Shown piece by piece: positions 1 through 8,479 of a stretch of DNA of 10,357 bases. The notes beneath the pieces were generated by a model that worked only from the letters and a program-made list of their open reading frames with translations, made no database searches and was not told where the DNA came from. Made by a program: the position numbers and the translations under genes. The DNA comes from Conidiobolus incongruus B7586 (Eukaryota; Entomophthoromycota; Entomophthoromycetes; Entomophthorales; Conidiobolaceae), in NCBI GenBank assembly GCA_000697335.1, contig JNEM01000137.1:1-10357 (forward strand), given 5' to 3'. The stretch's first letter is position 1. Each line of letters starts with the position of its first letter.

Positions 1-135
1 TAATCAGAAATTAAAAAATTTCCCATTTTTTTAATTCTAAAGTAATATATCCCTTTAATATTCATTTATTTAATTTTAAAAGAGATCATTACTTATTTTA
101 TTCTTTAATATATTCTTTCATCCATATATCCTATT

Positions 136-155
136 AATATAATATAATATAATAT
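136..155. repeat. AATAT pentanucleotide microsatellite
   Basis: Four perfect tandem copies of AATAT. It is a simple-sequence tract of the kind expected in very AT-rich DNA, with no inferred function. Confidence 0.8.
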
Positions 156-940
156 ATAAAATATTAATGAAATAAACTTTAATTTAATGATTTCAAAATT
201 ATTTTTCTAATTTTCTAGGTCATACTCACAATATTATCAATTTGAAGATTCCCAACAAGGTAAAGATTAGATTTTTATCTAAAAATTCCTGTAAATATGT
301 AAGTGAGTATTCAAGTAAAATGACTCTTATTTATTTTGAAAAATTCATTAGGATGTGATCTTTATAAATTGATAAAAATGGGTTAAACTGGATTACAAGT
401 ATAATACAACTCAGAATCCGAGTTAGGATTCTCAAGTTTGTTAGTTTATATAATCTTGCATTTTAAGTATTATTAACTGAAATTTAATTTTAATATTATT
501 TAATATAAATTTAATATTGAAGATATACTAATCCATTATATTAGAGTTGTAATATATTTATATTTCTTGATACTTGAATGAATATCCAGTATTTAATTTT
601 AAAATAGATTATTGGAAATTATATTAAATATTAAATTTAGTTTACCAGAAATAATCAAAATCCAATACAACTTCGCACTGACCAATTTTTCAGAGACAAC
701 CTTGTAGGTAAAGATAACAATTAATTTAAATTTAAAATATAGTACAATATAAGTTTAAGATAAATCATTAATTAAAATATTTTAATTAATTTTAAATAGT
801 AAATTCTAAATTTCTTAATTATATTTCTAAAAATGATTATTAATTCCTTTAATTAACAAAATATTAGATAAAATTTTACTCATTAAAAATTTATTAATAT
901 TTTAGTTTTTCATATTAACCATTCAATGATTAATACATAC

Positions 941-954
941 ATATATATATATAT
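941..954. repeat. AT dinucleotide microsatellite
   Basis: Seven perfect AT units, seven bases upstream of the ATG of the small spliced reading frame that starts at 961. Confidence 0.75.
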
Positions 955-960
955 TCAAAA

Positions 961-1114
961 ATGGAAATACTGAATATTCCGTTTTACACTGATTCCTACA
1001 AGGTCGACGACTTATCATGTAATTCAAACAATCTTTTTTAATTTAAATGTCTAAATTTATTGACTAGATGAATCGTCAAGCTTGATTGGCACTGGGCTAG
1101 GGATTCACTTTTAA
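961..1114 (+). CDS. possible small spliced ORF, 34 residues, unknown
   Basis: I do not recognise this product. An ATG in good context (AAAAATGG) opens exon 961-1018. A 49-nt intron with donor GTAATT, a TTGAC branch-like site and a TAG acceptor fits 1019-1067. Exon 1068-1114 continues in phase and ends at TAA. The joined product would be about 34 residues, starting MEILNIPFYTDSYKVDDLS and ending GTGLGIHF. Intron length and signals match the confident genes in this window, and the exonic blocks are richer in G+C than their surroundings. An in-frame TGA lies upstream of the ATG with no AG acceptor between them, so the ATG would be a true first codon. A reading frame this short can arise by chance; it could also be a remnant of a larger gene. 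Confidence 0.22.
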
Positions 1115-1736
1115 TACATGGTGTTATTGATTATTTATAAATTCACCTATACGTTCATAACATTTAGAATGGAAAATATCATAATAATTATGAGTATTGA
1201 AACTTGATTAGTTAATGAAGATATTATTAATTAAATACAATCAAAATTTTATAAAAATTCATTTTAATTTAAATTATTATTATACTTCACAAAATCGGCA
1301 TCCAAACCTTGGCTGGTGCCAAGTCATATTTATAATAAAAAAACAAAAATTCATTTCAAAAGAGGTTGTTATCTATTGAACCCACTAAGAATCATTGAAT
1401 TTTATAATAGATTGAATAATGCTCTTAGACATATATTCTATATTATATATTAATATCAGATTATCTTTTGATTTTAATGAATTTAACATTGATAACTTTT
1501 TAGATAAATTAATATAATGTGAAACTAATATTTGATAATTTGTTAATAGATTTAACACGTGAGAGTTTAAATGGAATAGGTGTAAATCATGGATATTCAA
1601 TTAAATTCAATTCAATTAATTGAATTATCCCATGATTAAAACAAGTAACATTCATATATAAATTATATCTTATCTTTTTATCATTGATCAAACCCATATC
1701 ACTTATATTAATACTAATATATTAATTAAATCTGCT
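1115..1736. other. intergenic region upstream of the carrier gene
   Basis: No gene is supported; the only long open frame, on the minus strand at 1385-1600, is low-complexity and AT-driven. The stretch holds a GC-richer hairpin at 1297-1320 (GGCA/TGCC enclosing CCAA/TTGG), a CACGTG E-box-like hexamer at 1556-1561 and a long imperfect palindrome at 1585-1637. The last two lie within 200 bp of the carrier ATG and may belong to its promoter, which is inference. Confidence 0.4.
1585..1637. repeat. long imperfect inverted repeat (cruciform or hairpin)
   Basis: The left arm 1585-1604 and right arm 1616-1637 are complementary over about 20 bp, with only two single-base bulges in the right arm and an 11-nt loop between them. 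The outer end of the stem is ATCATGG/CCATGAT. It sits 100 bp upstream of the carrier start codon. It could be a regulatory palindrome, a hairpin in a 5' leader, or chance in AT-rich DNA, although the mixed-base outer end argues against the last. Confidence 0.6.
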
Positions 1737-2805
1737 ATGAAATACTTTTCAACCTTAAACTTTGATTGGGATTCTTTCGAAACCGCATTAGCAGGCGGCG
1801 CAGGTGCTGCTTTTGCTTTAACAGCAAGCTATCCCCTTGACATGTAATCTTTAAAATTTAATCATTTTAACATGCAACTGATCTTATTTCTGTTTTAGAG
1901 CTAAAACAGTTTTACAGGTGCCAAATAAAAAAGCTTCGAATACCTCAGATTCCAAAATTCAAGATTTTTCAAAAAAGCATCCCGAAACAATGTTAGCTGT
2001 GTTGTCTGAAATCTACAAAAAGGAAGGCCTTTCAGGATTTTTCAACGGTTTAGGAGTTGGTGTATTTCAAGTTGTAGCTAGTAACTTTGCTTACTTTTAT
2101 TGCTACACTGCTATCAGAAATCGTTATTTGAATAGGCTTAAGGTAGACGAGAAAATCATGCACAAAACCTTATCCGTTCCTGCAGAACTTTTGATTGGTG
2201 CCATTGCTGGTATCTGGTCTCAGATTGTCTCATTGCCCATCTCCGTTGCTGTTACAAGACAGCAGACGACAGATGTAGAGCATCGTAAGAGTATGCTCGG
2301 CACATGGGAGGAGATCATCCATGAGGATGGTCTAACAGGTCTTTGGAGTGGATTAAAACCCTCCTTCTTGTTAGTTATCAACCCTTCTATTACTTATGCT
2401 GTATTCGAAAAACTGAAGGCTTTTTGGCTGAACACTTATAAGCATAAAAATTTAACTGCTTTACAGGTGTTTATCATTGGGGCAATTGCCAAATCTGTTG
2501 CAACAGTCGTGACTTATCCACTTATCATGGCGAAAGTAAGGCTCCAGTGGAAACCATCCAAATCTGCTGATCAAGATCAAGACTATCAAGCCTACAAGAA
2601 CAGTTGGGATGTTCTTACCCGTGTATACAGACGTGAAGGATTCTTTGGATGGTATAAAGGAATGCAAGCTCAAATTTCTAAGGCTGTCTTATCACAAGCA
2701 TTATTATTCTTATTCAAGGAGAAGATTAATCTCTTAATTGTACTTATAATGGCTGTAGTAAGACAAAAATTAGGTGTTACAAAATCTAAAACTCAAAAAT
2801 CTTAA
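1737..2805 (+). CDS. peroxisomal adenine nucleotide carrier, PMP47/ANT1/PMP34 type
   Basis: This is a mitochondrial-carrier-family (SLC25) protein of the peroxisomal branch, which exchanges ATP for AMP across the peroxisomal membrane to support fatty-acid activation and beta-oxidation. Exons are 1737-1843 and 1899-2805; the 55-nt intron has donor GTAATC and acceptor TTTTAG. Splicing gives 337 residues and restores the first carrier signature, SYPLDIAK at residues 31-38. The second repeat signature is degenerate, LPISVAVTRQQ near 148-158, as in peroxisomal members, which usually have PIWV..TRQQ. The third is TYPLIMAKVRLQ at 241-252, very like PMP47. The EGLSGFFNGL, DGLTGLWSGL and EGFFGWYKG elements follow each signature, so all three carrier repeats are present. 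A lysine-rich tail (VTKSKTQKS) extends past the last membrane segment. The ATG at 1737 leads directly into the first helix (FETALAGGAGAAFALTASYP). Substrate is inferred from family resemblance. Confidence 0.93.
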
Positions 2806-4075
2806 ATTGATATTACATATATTATTATATACTAAATTTTTACCTTCTAGAATTGCTATATATTTTTTAATTTTTATCTATTGATTTAATTTGATATTTA
2901 ATCTATTAAAATATTCATCAATATATAATTGTGATTTATATAATCTCTTATCATTACATATATAACTTTAATTATTATTAAACTAATCAATAATAAAAAT
3001 TTAAAAATATAACAAATGTATTTTTAATATTTTTAAAAAACAATCTTAGTTTGTGATTAAATAGATCAATAAAATATGGTTATTTCAACGATTTTGATTA
3101 ATTATTGTTCCTAAATGAAATGATTAAATGTTTTTCTGTTTTGGTGTTCTTATATTCTATTACATTTATTAAATGCAAATTATCAAAGATATTATGAATT
3201 ATAATTAGGTATAAAATAATAACATTACTATATTTATGGTATTTAAAATTTCAATAAAATTATATATAATTATTCAATTTTATCATACAAAATTAGCCAG
3301 AATGAAATTGATTACATATGTTTTTCTAGCATTCCAAGATTTTATGAATTGATTATTTTAAAATACAAAAATTCAAATAGGTCAATTAATGAAATATTCC
3401 GATGAAAAATGAGTTTAGTAAGCAAGTTAATAATATAATTATGGATAAAGTTTTTAACTTTTGTAAAATTTAATTATTTGATTGTTGAACAATTAAAGAA
3501 TTTAACCTTTTTATTTGAAGTAGTCATATAAAAAATTACCTCTTGATCTAACAAGCGATATTGAAAAAATTCAACCAACGTTTAACTATAAAAAATTAAT
3601 TCTTCTACTTAAATCTGATTTGAACGAAATATGATCAAATACCGCTAAATTGAGTCAATCAAATTTATCAACTTAACATAATTTTAATTTTAATAGTTCG
3701 ATGAGTGTAATGGACATTATTAGAACGCTGGCGGTGTTTGGATTAGTTCCCGATTGTAATCGTCGCGACAAAGCCTTATGAGACGGGGATTTTACTATTT
3801 ACATTAATCCAATCATAATTCTTTTTTGAACTTTTTGCTCTAAATTCAATCAATGATCATTAAATTGTATATTAGTTACAAATATACCTTTCAGTTCAAG
3901 GTTCGAATTTTATTGAAGGAATTTTTTAAAAATAAATCTAATATTAAAAAATATCCCATAATTTTACATATAGTAAATTCTGAATATATTGATTAGGAAT
4001 TTTCTTTAATATGTTATTTAATATATCCAAATAGTATACTAATCAATTTATATTCAATAATAAAATAACATCAAA
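2806..4075. other. AT-rich intergenic region with one folded island
   Basis: No protein gene is supported in these 1.27 kb. An open stretch of about 36 codons near 3525-3633 reads like protein but lacks a start and homology, and such lengths occur by chance at this base composition. The one strong departure from background is the GC-richer, base-paired island at about 3690-3827, listed separately. A homopolymer-rich AT tract then leads to NOP16. Confidence 0.5.
3690..3827 (+). ncRNA. candidate structured non-coding RNA ending in T6
   Basis: A GC-richer block stands alone in AT-rich DNA. It can fold into nearly stacked helices: TTGGATTA 3738-3745 with TAATCCAA 3805-3812 (8 bp), then TTCCCG 3747-3752 with CGGGGA 3784-3789 (6 bp with one G-U). 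A 3'-side bulge of about 15 nt separates the two. The apex holds the palindrome GTCGCGAC. A run of six T at 3822-3827, just after the outer helix, would suit an RNA polymerase III terminator on this strand. No long frame is open through it. I could not match it to tRNA, 5S, U6, SRP or a clear box C/D RNA; an H/ACA-like RNA is possible. Start coordinate is approximate. Confidence 0.35.
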
Positions 4076-4837
4076 ATGGCTAATCCAAGGCAACGTAAAA
4101 AGTTGAAAAATCCCGGTATGAAGGTTAAGAGAATGAAGCAAAATAAAAAACTGCCTACACCTAATATTAAAGTTATTAAGGATAATTGGGATCCTAAATT
4201 AACATTACAGCAAAATTATGAAAAATTGGGTCTTCAATCTAGATTAAACGGTATGACAGATGGAAAAGGTGCTAATTTTGATAACAGTTTGGCTCGTCCT
4301 GAATTAACTGATGAGCAGATGGAGAATATGGACCCTAAAACCATCAGTCGTATCATGGGTCCCGGTTTTGGTGTCGTTGAAAGAGACGAGGAGGGCAACA
4401 TCACTAAAGTTACCATTGCCGAGCCTGAAGACTTTCTAGATACCCCTTTACCCCCCGCACCTGCCAAAACTGATGTTGTCAGAGGTAATTTCATGTTCTC
4501 TTTAAGTCATCATTTGATTAATATTTTTATTTGAAAATTTTAGAGTTGGAAAAAATTGCTAACAAACAATACGAAACGCACAAACATTATTCAGATACTC
4601 AAATGAAGCATGCCGAAAAACTAATTTCAAAACACGGCAAAGATTACGAAGTAAATCTATTCATCATCAAGTTTAAAAATACTTATTAATGATGTTTATT
4701 TTTAGGCTATGTTCAGAGACATGAAGTTAAATACTTGGCAAGAAAGTGTTGGCCAAATTAAAAGGAAGTGTGAAGCATTTATCAAGCTTCAGGAAGAAAA
4801 AATCCAAAAAGCATCTACTTCAAATCAAGATGAATAA
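4076..4837 (+). CDS. NOP16: nucleolar protein 16, 60S ribosomal subunit biogenesis factor
   Basis: NOP16 is a nucleolar assembly factor of early pre-60S particles. Exons are 4076-4484, 4544-4650 and 4706-4837; introns of 59 and 55 nt have donors GTAATT and GTAAAT and acceptors ending TTTTAG. The product is 215 residues, between the human (178) and yeast (231) proteins. The lysine/arginine-rich N-terminus (NPRQRKKLKNPGMKVKRMKQ) is the typical basic nucleolar segment. The block DNWDPKLTLQQNYEKLGL (near 36-53) matches the W-D-..-T-L-x-Q-N-Y-x-x-L-G-L signature of the family. The acidic middle (VVERDEEGNITKV) and the C-terminal AMFRDMKLNTWQESVGQIKR segment, spliced from exons 2 and 3, also fit. 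The start context AAAATGGC is strong. The 3' neighbour CSN3 is on the same strand but has its own 445-bp upstream region. Confidence is high. Confidence 0.93.
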
Positions 4838-5282
4838 TTTCATCTTTAGAATTTTCATAATGAATTCATTATATTTGTATTAATTTCTCAACACCCTTTT
4901 GCTCATTTAATTATTTGCTCGAATTTTATTCATCTTAATAAATATAGATTAGTTTTTTCATCGGTTGATATATGTTTTATGTTTTATTTCTGTTTGCCAT
5001 TTTTCATATTTGAACCATTATTTGTTAATATCATTTTCCACTTTTTAAATGATTTATTTTATTCTTATAACTCTTTTTTTTCAATATTATAAGATTTAAT
5101 GTTTTCATTTTTTAACCATTTTAAAATAAAATATTATCCCATAACTTGTACTCATCATATTAAAACAGATTTAATCCAAAATGCACAAGTCTCATAATTC
5201 GTAATCAACTTTATACTAAACAATATTAGCATCCAGTATTATACAAAATAAAATATTTTGAATATACTAAAATTAGTTACAA
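4838..5282. other. intergenic region between NOP16 and CSN3
   Basis: AT-rich, T-rich on the plus strand, with no gene or notable fold seen. It contains the probable NOP16 polyadenylation signal and, presumably, the CSN3 promoter, in which I see no distinctive element. Confidence 0.5.
4937..4942 (+). promoter_or_regulatory. probable NOP16 polyadenylation signal AATAAA
   Basis: A canonical AATAAA lies 100 nt after the NOP16 stop, followed by T-rich sequence. In DNA this AT-rich the hexamer is common, so the call rests on position. Confidence 0.35.
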
Positions 5283-6834
5283 ATGAGTAAATTACAAAAC
5301 ATTATTAATCTTACATTAAGTGCTATACCTCCAGCTATTAACTCTGAATGCACCACTTATCCTGATGAACTTATAAACCAATTGAAAGGATTACCATCAC
5401 GTTTAACATTAATTGTTGATGAAGAAGGAAGATCTTATCTCGATCAACTTGATCCCAGTGCTCATAGCTTAACTTGGCTTTCTCTATTGTAAGATAATTT
5501 ATCTTCAATTTTTAAACCAATTTGATGTTCATAATATTTTTTAGCCTTGCTCATTTTCGTCAATTAATTCATACTAATTCTCATGAAATTTATTCTTCCT
5601 TATGGTTGTTAAAATTATCAATTCCCAAGTTTGATGCTTATCAAATATCTTTAATTCCTGAATTAGGTAACTTTTATCTTTGCCACTTGAATATTGGTTA
5701 TTAACATTTATAATTAGTTGGTGATTTGGCAACAGAATTGGATCATTTAGCAAACGATCAAAGAGTTATTGTTGAAGAATTAGCCGATCAAGTAATATCA
5801 CATTTTAATTTTATTTAATATAACTTTTGAAGTAATTCTTTGAAATCATTTAGAAATTGGCTGTATTAAAACTACTTTTGAATTTGAAATCAAAATTATA
5901 TCATTCCCACTTATTAAATCCAATTCATTCCATTATTTTGAAGGTAACACATCATATAGTTTTATTGTTTACATTATTTAATTTGCTTTGATAGCTTTGT
6001 TTAATTACAAAAACATACCATATTGGGTTGAAAGTTATCCAAGAGCATACTTATTTCGACATTGATACCAAATTATCTTTAATCAAAATTGAAGATTATT
6101 TAACCTTTCATTATTATGCAGCATTGATTTACTGTGGTTATAAAGAATATTCTAAAGCTATACAACATTTGAAATTGGTATTGATTGCTCCTGGTAATAA
6201 CATATCACAGGTTCAAATAGAATCTGTTAAAAAAGGAATATTAATTGAACTATTGAATTTTAAAGAGAGAGATAATCAATTTAAAAAATTAGCTAGCAAA
6301 GCAAGCATTGAAACTCAGTCTTACAATTCAATTTACTCATTAATCAAATCAAGTCATAATATTGATCAATTGAATAATCACATTTCCAAGTATCAAGATA
6401 AATTTATAGCCGACAATAACTGGGGACTCGTTCAACAACTATCCAAATCTTACTACCCTCGCAAAATCCTCAGCTTGCAAGAATTTAAACTGATTTCTTT
6501 CAGTCAGCTTAGCGAAATCATTGCCTTAAAATCCACTGACCAAATTGAAGGAATGCTTGTTGATCTCATCCAAAGTGGTGCCCTCAGTGCTAAAATCAGT
6601 TTCAATGTCAATTTGGGTGATGATAACGGATTGATTGAGTTCTATTCCAATAGACTACCAGCTAATTCCAGAGAACGCTTTGATGAGTTGGTCAAAAATA
6701 TCGAATCTACCCTCGAACTAAACAAGTTGCTCCAAAAATCTTCCGTAACTGCTTCTGCTATGCGCAATCCTATGTCTTTTTTGGAACATGATCCTGAAAA
6801 TTTAGCTCACATTACATCTATGTTGATTGATTAA
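5283..6834 (+). CDS. CSN3: COP9 signalosome subunit 3
   Basis: CSN3 is a scaffold subunit of the COP9 signalosome, the complex that removes NEDD8 from cullins and so controls SCF-type ubiquitin ligases. Exons are 5283-5488, 5545-5666, 5718-5791, 5854-5943 and 5995-6834. The four introns (56, 51, 62, 51 nt) all have GTAA donors, and the joins are in phase. The product is 443 residues, against about 423 for human COPS3. The N-terminal half is helical repeat: LDQLDPSAHSLTWLSLFLAH resembles the EHSLGVLAVL region of COPS3. LTFHYYAALIYCGYKEYSKA matches the COPS3 helix pair YYYYGGMIYTGLKNFERA. The PCI domain spans about 225-383 and includes HISKYQDKFIADNNWGLVQQ, cognate to the human segment HSETFTRDNNMGLVKQ, then a winged helix (FSQLSEIIAL to DDNGLIEFYSN). 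The short tail ends LEHDPENLAHITSMLID. The related proteasome lid subunit Rpn9 was considered and fits less well. Confidence 0.9.
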
Positions 6835-6854
6835 TTTACAATCTTAAGATGATT

Positions 6855-6860
6855 AATAAA
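6855..6860 (+). promoter_or_regulatory. probable CSN3 polyadenylation signal AATAAA
   Basis: AATAAA lies 20 nt after the CSN3 stop. The CSN3 transcript should therefore end near or inside the GC-rich island that follows at 6910. Confidence 0.35.
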
Positions 6861-6909
6861 TTTGCGTTACTTATTTAAAGTAATTTCGTATATTTTTATT
6901 TGTTTCTGC

Positions 6910-7165
6910 AAAGGTTATCGACTCGGCAACCCGTGGAATTACTGCAAGATAATAAAAACCCTCTGTCAAAACAAGTTGATGGAGTGCATTGCGAACCTCG
7001 CTCTCCTAGAGACTAGCATTATGCGATTCACGAAGACGATTGCTGCAGTGAGCTTAGAGATCCTAGTAAAAGGGCATAAGCCATCGCGAGTGCAAGATAG
7101 AGGTTTTCAAGGTAGAATCAAACCCGACGCTAGACACCCCAACTACAGCTCTACCTTAAGATCTC
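6910..7165. ncRNA. candidate structured non-coding RNA, class unknown
   Basis: About 255 bases of nearly balanced composition stand out sharply from AT-rich flanks, as structured RNAs do in AT-rich genomes. The frame open through it is in phase with CSN3 past its stop, and its translation is not protein-like. Internal pairing includes an 8-bp perfect helix, AAGGTAGA 7109-7116 with TCTACCTT 7150-7157, and small hairpins such as GCGA/TCGC in 6991-7001 and ACTAG/CTAGT joining 7012-7016 to 7063-7067. On the minus strand an A-box-like TGGCTTATGCC (7083-7073), a B-box-like GGTTCGCAATG (6997-6987) and T5 at 6958-6954 are spaced as in a polymerase III gene, which favours minus, but not decisively. 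The length would suit SRP RNA, RNase P or MRP RNA, yet I could not find their diagnostic motifs. Confidence 0.5.
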
Positions 7166-7674
7166 AATAAAGTAACATCATCAATCGAGCACGTGACAGT
7201 TTTAAACCATTTTGTGTAATAGCTCATAATTATGATCATCAAATATTTATATAATATTAAATTAATTTCCTGAACCAAAATGCTAAATAAATTGATAGTT
7301 GAACTTATCTAGGTTAAAAGAATCAATCAATTGTTTTCTTTTAAGACTTATAATTTTTTCAAAATAAAAAAGACACTAGCTATTAATTGAAAAGTATTTA
7401 ATTTCCAATAAATAATGACAATAATAGATGATATTTATATGGTTTATTGTTTGATTTATATGAATTTAGAAATTTAAGAACGGAATTTTTAAATTAATAA
7501 TAAATATTAATGTTTAATTTAGGTTTTAATAACATTTTAAATTTCCGAAAAAATTAAAAATAAGTAAAATCTGTCTTGATAAATTATTGATTTAAAAAAT
7601 TAATAAGGTATATAAATGTGAGTTATCAATAGTGACAAAACAAAAAAATTCATTTCGATATTGAATTCTATTCA
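7166..7674. other. intergenic region upstream of the LPMO gene
   Basis: No gene is seen. It contains a CACGTG hexamer at 7190-7195, next to the GC-rich island, and a TATA-like element near its right end. The rest is A/T runs. Confidence 0.45.
7609..7616 (+). promoter_or_regulatory. TATA-box-like element of the LPMO gene
   Basis: TATATAAA lies 59 bases before the LPMO start codon, a plausible spacing for a core promoter with a short leader. Such strings are frequent at this base composition, so position is the main support. Confidence 0.4.
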
Positions 7675-8352
7675 ATGAAAATAACATTTAGCATTTTATT
7701 TTCAAGTTATTTAACCTCAGTTCAAAGTCATATGGAAATGAAAGAACCTGCTCCAAGAAAATCACAATTTCATTCATTGTATTTAAATGAACAGAATGTG
7801 GATTATGCAATGAATTCACCTTTGAACAATGGGTTTTCATATCCTTGCAGGGGATATCCTCAAGGTCCTTCGGCCGGCACTTATACAGCAGGATCGCCAA
7901 TCCATGTCTCGATCTATGGAGAGGCATCGCACAATGGAGGTCATTGTCAATTTGCATTGAGCTATGATAATGGAGAGAACTTTGTAGTGATTCAAGACGT
8001 GAGAGGCACATGTCTGGCTGAATCGGGTACTGAATTTGATGTCACAATTCCACCCAATGCACCTTCTTCAGATCATGTGGTATTTGCATGGGGCTGGATT
8101 AACAAAACAGGAAATCGTGAGTACTATATGAATTGTGCAGATATTCAAATTCAGGGAAATAAAAATGGAGGATTGACTGGACCCAAGCTATTGGTTGCCA
8201 ATATCCCAGGTTATCCTCTCATTGATGAATTTACGGAACCTGGATCGAACGATGGCTGGGAGTGGTTTGAAAATCGTCCGATTTTGGAAGTTGGACCAAA
8301 TGGTAGAACGCGTGTAATTCCTAAATCCCGCAAATCTTCTAAGCAGGGTTAA
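7675..8352 (+). CDS. secreted AA11-like lytic polysaccharide monooxygenase
   Basis: LPMOs are extracellular copper enzymes that oxidatively cleave polysaccharides; characterised AA11 members act on chitin. This intronless gene encodes 225 residues. Residues 1-18 form a signal peptide (KITFSILFSSYLTSVQS), and cleavage would expose His19, the N-terminal ligand of the copper histidine brace, in the start HMEMKEPAPR typical of AA11. The second brace histidine is most likely His86 in ASHNGGHCQFALSYD; His90 lies close by. The axial tyrosine fits Tyr151 in NREYYMNCADI. Four cysteines (58, 91, 113, 154) suit two disulphides, and the family block VVFAWGWINKTGNREYYMNC is intact. The remaining 70 residues carry a tryptophan-rich patch (DGWEWFENRP) and a basic tail without a recognisable binding module, so the enzyme is a single catalytic domain. 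Chitin specificity is inferred, not shown. The ATG is the first in frame and places the signal peptide correctly. Confidence 0.85.
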   Translation: MKITFSILFSSYLTSVQSHMEMKEPAPRKSQFHSLYLNEQNVDYAMNSPLNNGFSYPCRGYPQGPSAGTYTAGSPIHVSIYGEASHNGGHCQFALSYDNGENFVVIQDVRGTCLAESGTEFDVTIPPNAPSSDHVVFAWGWINKTGNREYYMNCADIQIQGNKNGGLTGPKLLVANIPGYPLIDEFTEPGSNDGWEWFENRPILEVGPNGRTRVIPKSRKSSKQG

Positions 8353-8436
8353 TCAATTATCTCTATATATGTATATTTAAGTATTTTATCGGCAATATTT
8401 ATCATATAAATGATTTTCAAGTATTTTAATCACAAT

Positions 8437-8442
8437 AATAAA
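8437..8442 (+). promoter_or_regulatory. probable LPMO polyadenylation signal AATAAA
   Basis: AATAAA lies 85 nt after the LPMO stop, inside the 127-bp gap that separates this gene from the convergent minus-strand TLC locus. Confidence 0.35.
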
Positions 8443-8479
8443 CGTATTTAATCTCAAGCTATAATATTTTATTAGTAAA

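Larger units (their letters stand above)
1..960. other. AT-rich gene-poor stretch with small GC-richer islands
   Basis: No protein gene can be supported here. The sequence is mostly A+T with short blocks of more mixed composition near 219-259, 395-440 and 640-710. The first of these is flanked by a TTTTCTAG acceptor-like and a GTAAAG donor-like motif, so it could be an exon of a gene running in from the left, but its frame cannot be joined convincingly to the next block. A perfect 7-bp hairpin lies at 413-419/426-432 with a 6-nt loop. The open frames in these blocks are under 30 codons and give no recognisable protein, so I leave them unannotated. Confidence 0.4.

Noticed and set aside
699-1004. 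Inverted 10-mers CCTACAAGGT at 699-708 and 995-1004, with a similar string near 250
   Set aside because: Similarity stops at the ten bases, so these are not terminal repeats of an element.
3525-3633. Protein-like open stretch of about 36 codons
   Set aside because: It has no start codon or homology, and such lengths are expected by chance at this base composition.
3723-3734. GAACGCTGGCGG, identical to a conserved segment near the 5' end of small-subunit rRNA
   Set aside because: The similarity does not continue on either side (no ATGCAAGTCGA-like follow-up), so an organellar rRNA insertion is not supported; twelve bases alone are weak.
3893-3912. B-box-like GGTTCGAAT suggesting a tRNA
   Set aside because: The flanking five bases on each side do not pair as a T stem, and no acceptor or anticodon arm can be built upstream.
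6954-7083. Minus-strand strings resembling the U5 loop I (CCTTTTAC) and the U1A-binding loop of U1 (AATGCACTCC)
   Set aside because: Neither is flanked by the complementary stem its RNA needs, there is no U1 5' end (ACTTACCTG), and both would have to lie in one transcript.
6862-7170. 102-codon open frame in phase with CSN3 past its stop
   Set aside because: It begins in AT-rich trailer and runs through the GC-rich island; its translation has no family resemblance and CSN3 ends naturally before it. The openness is a by-product of the island having few A/T-only codons.
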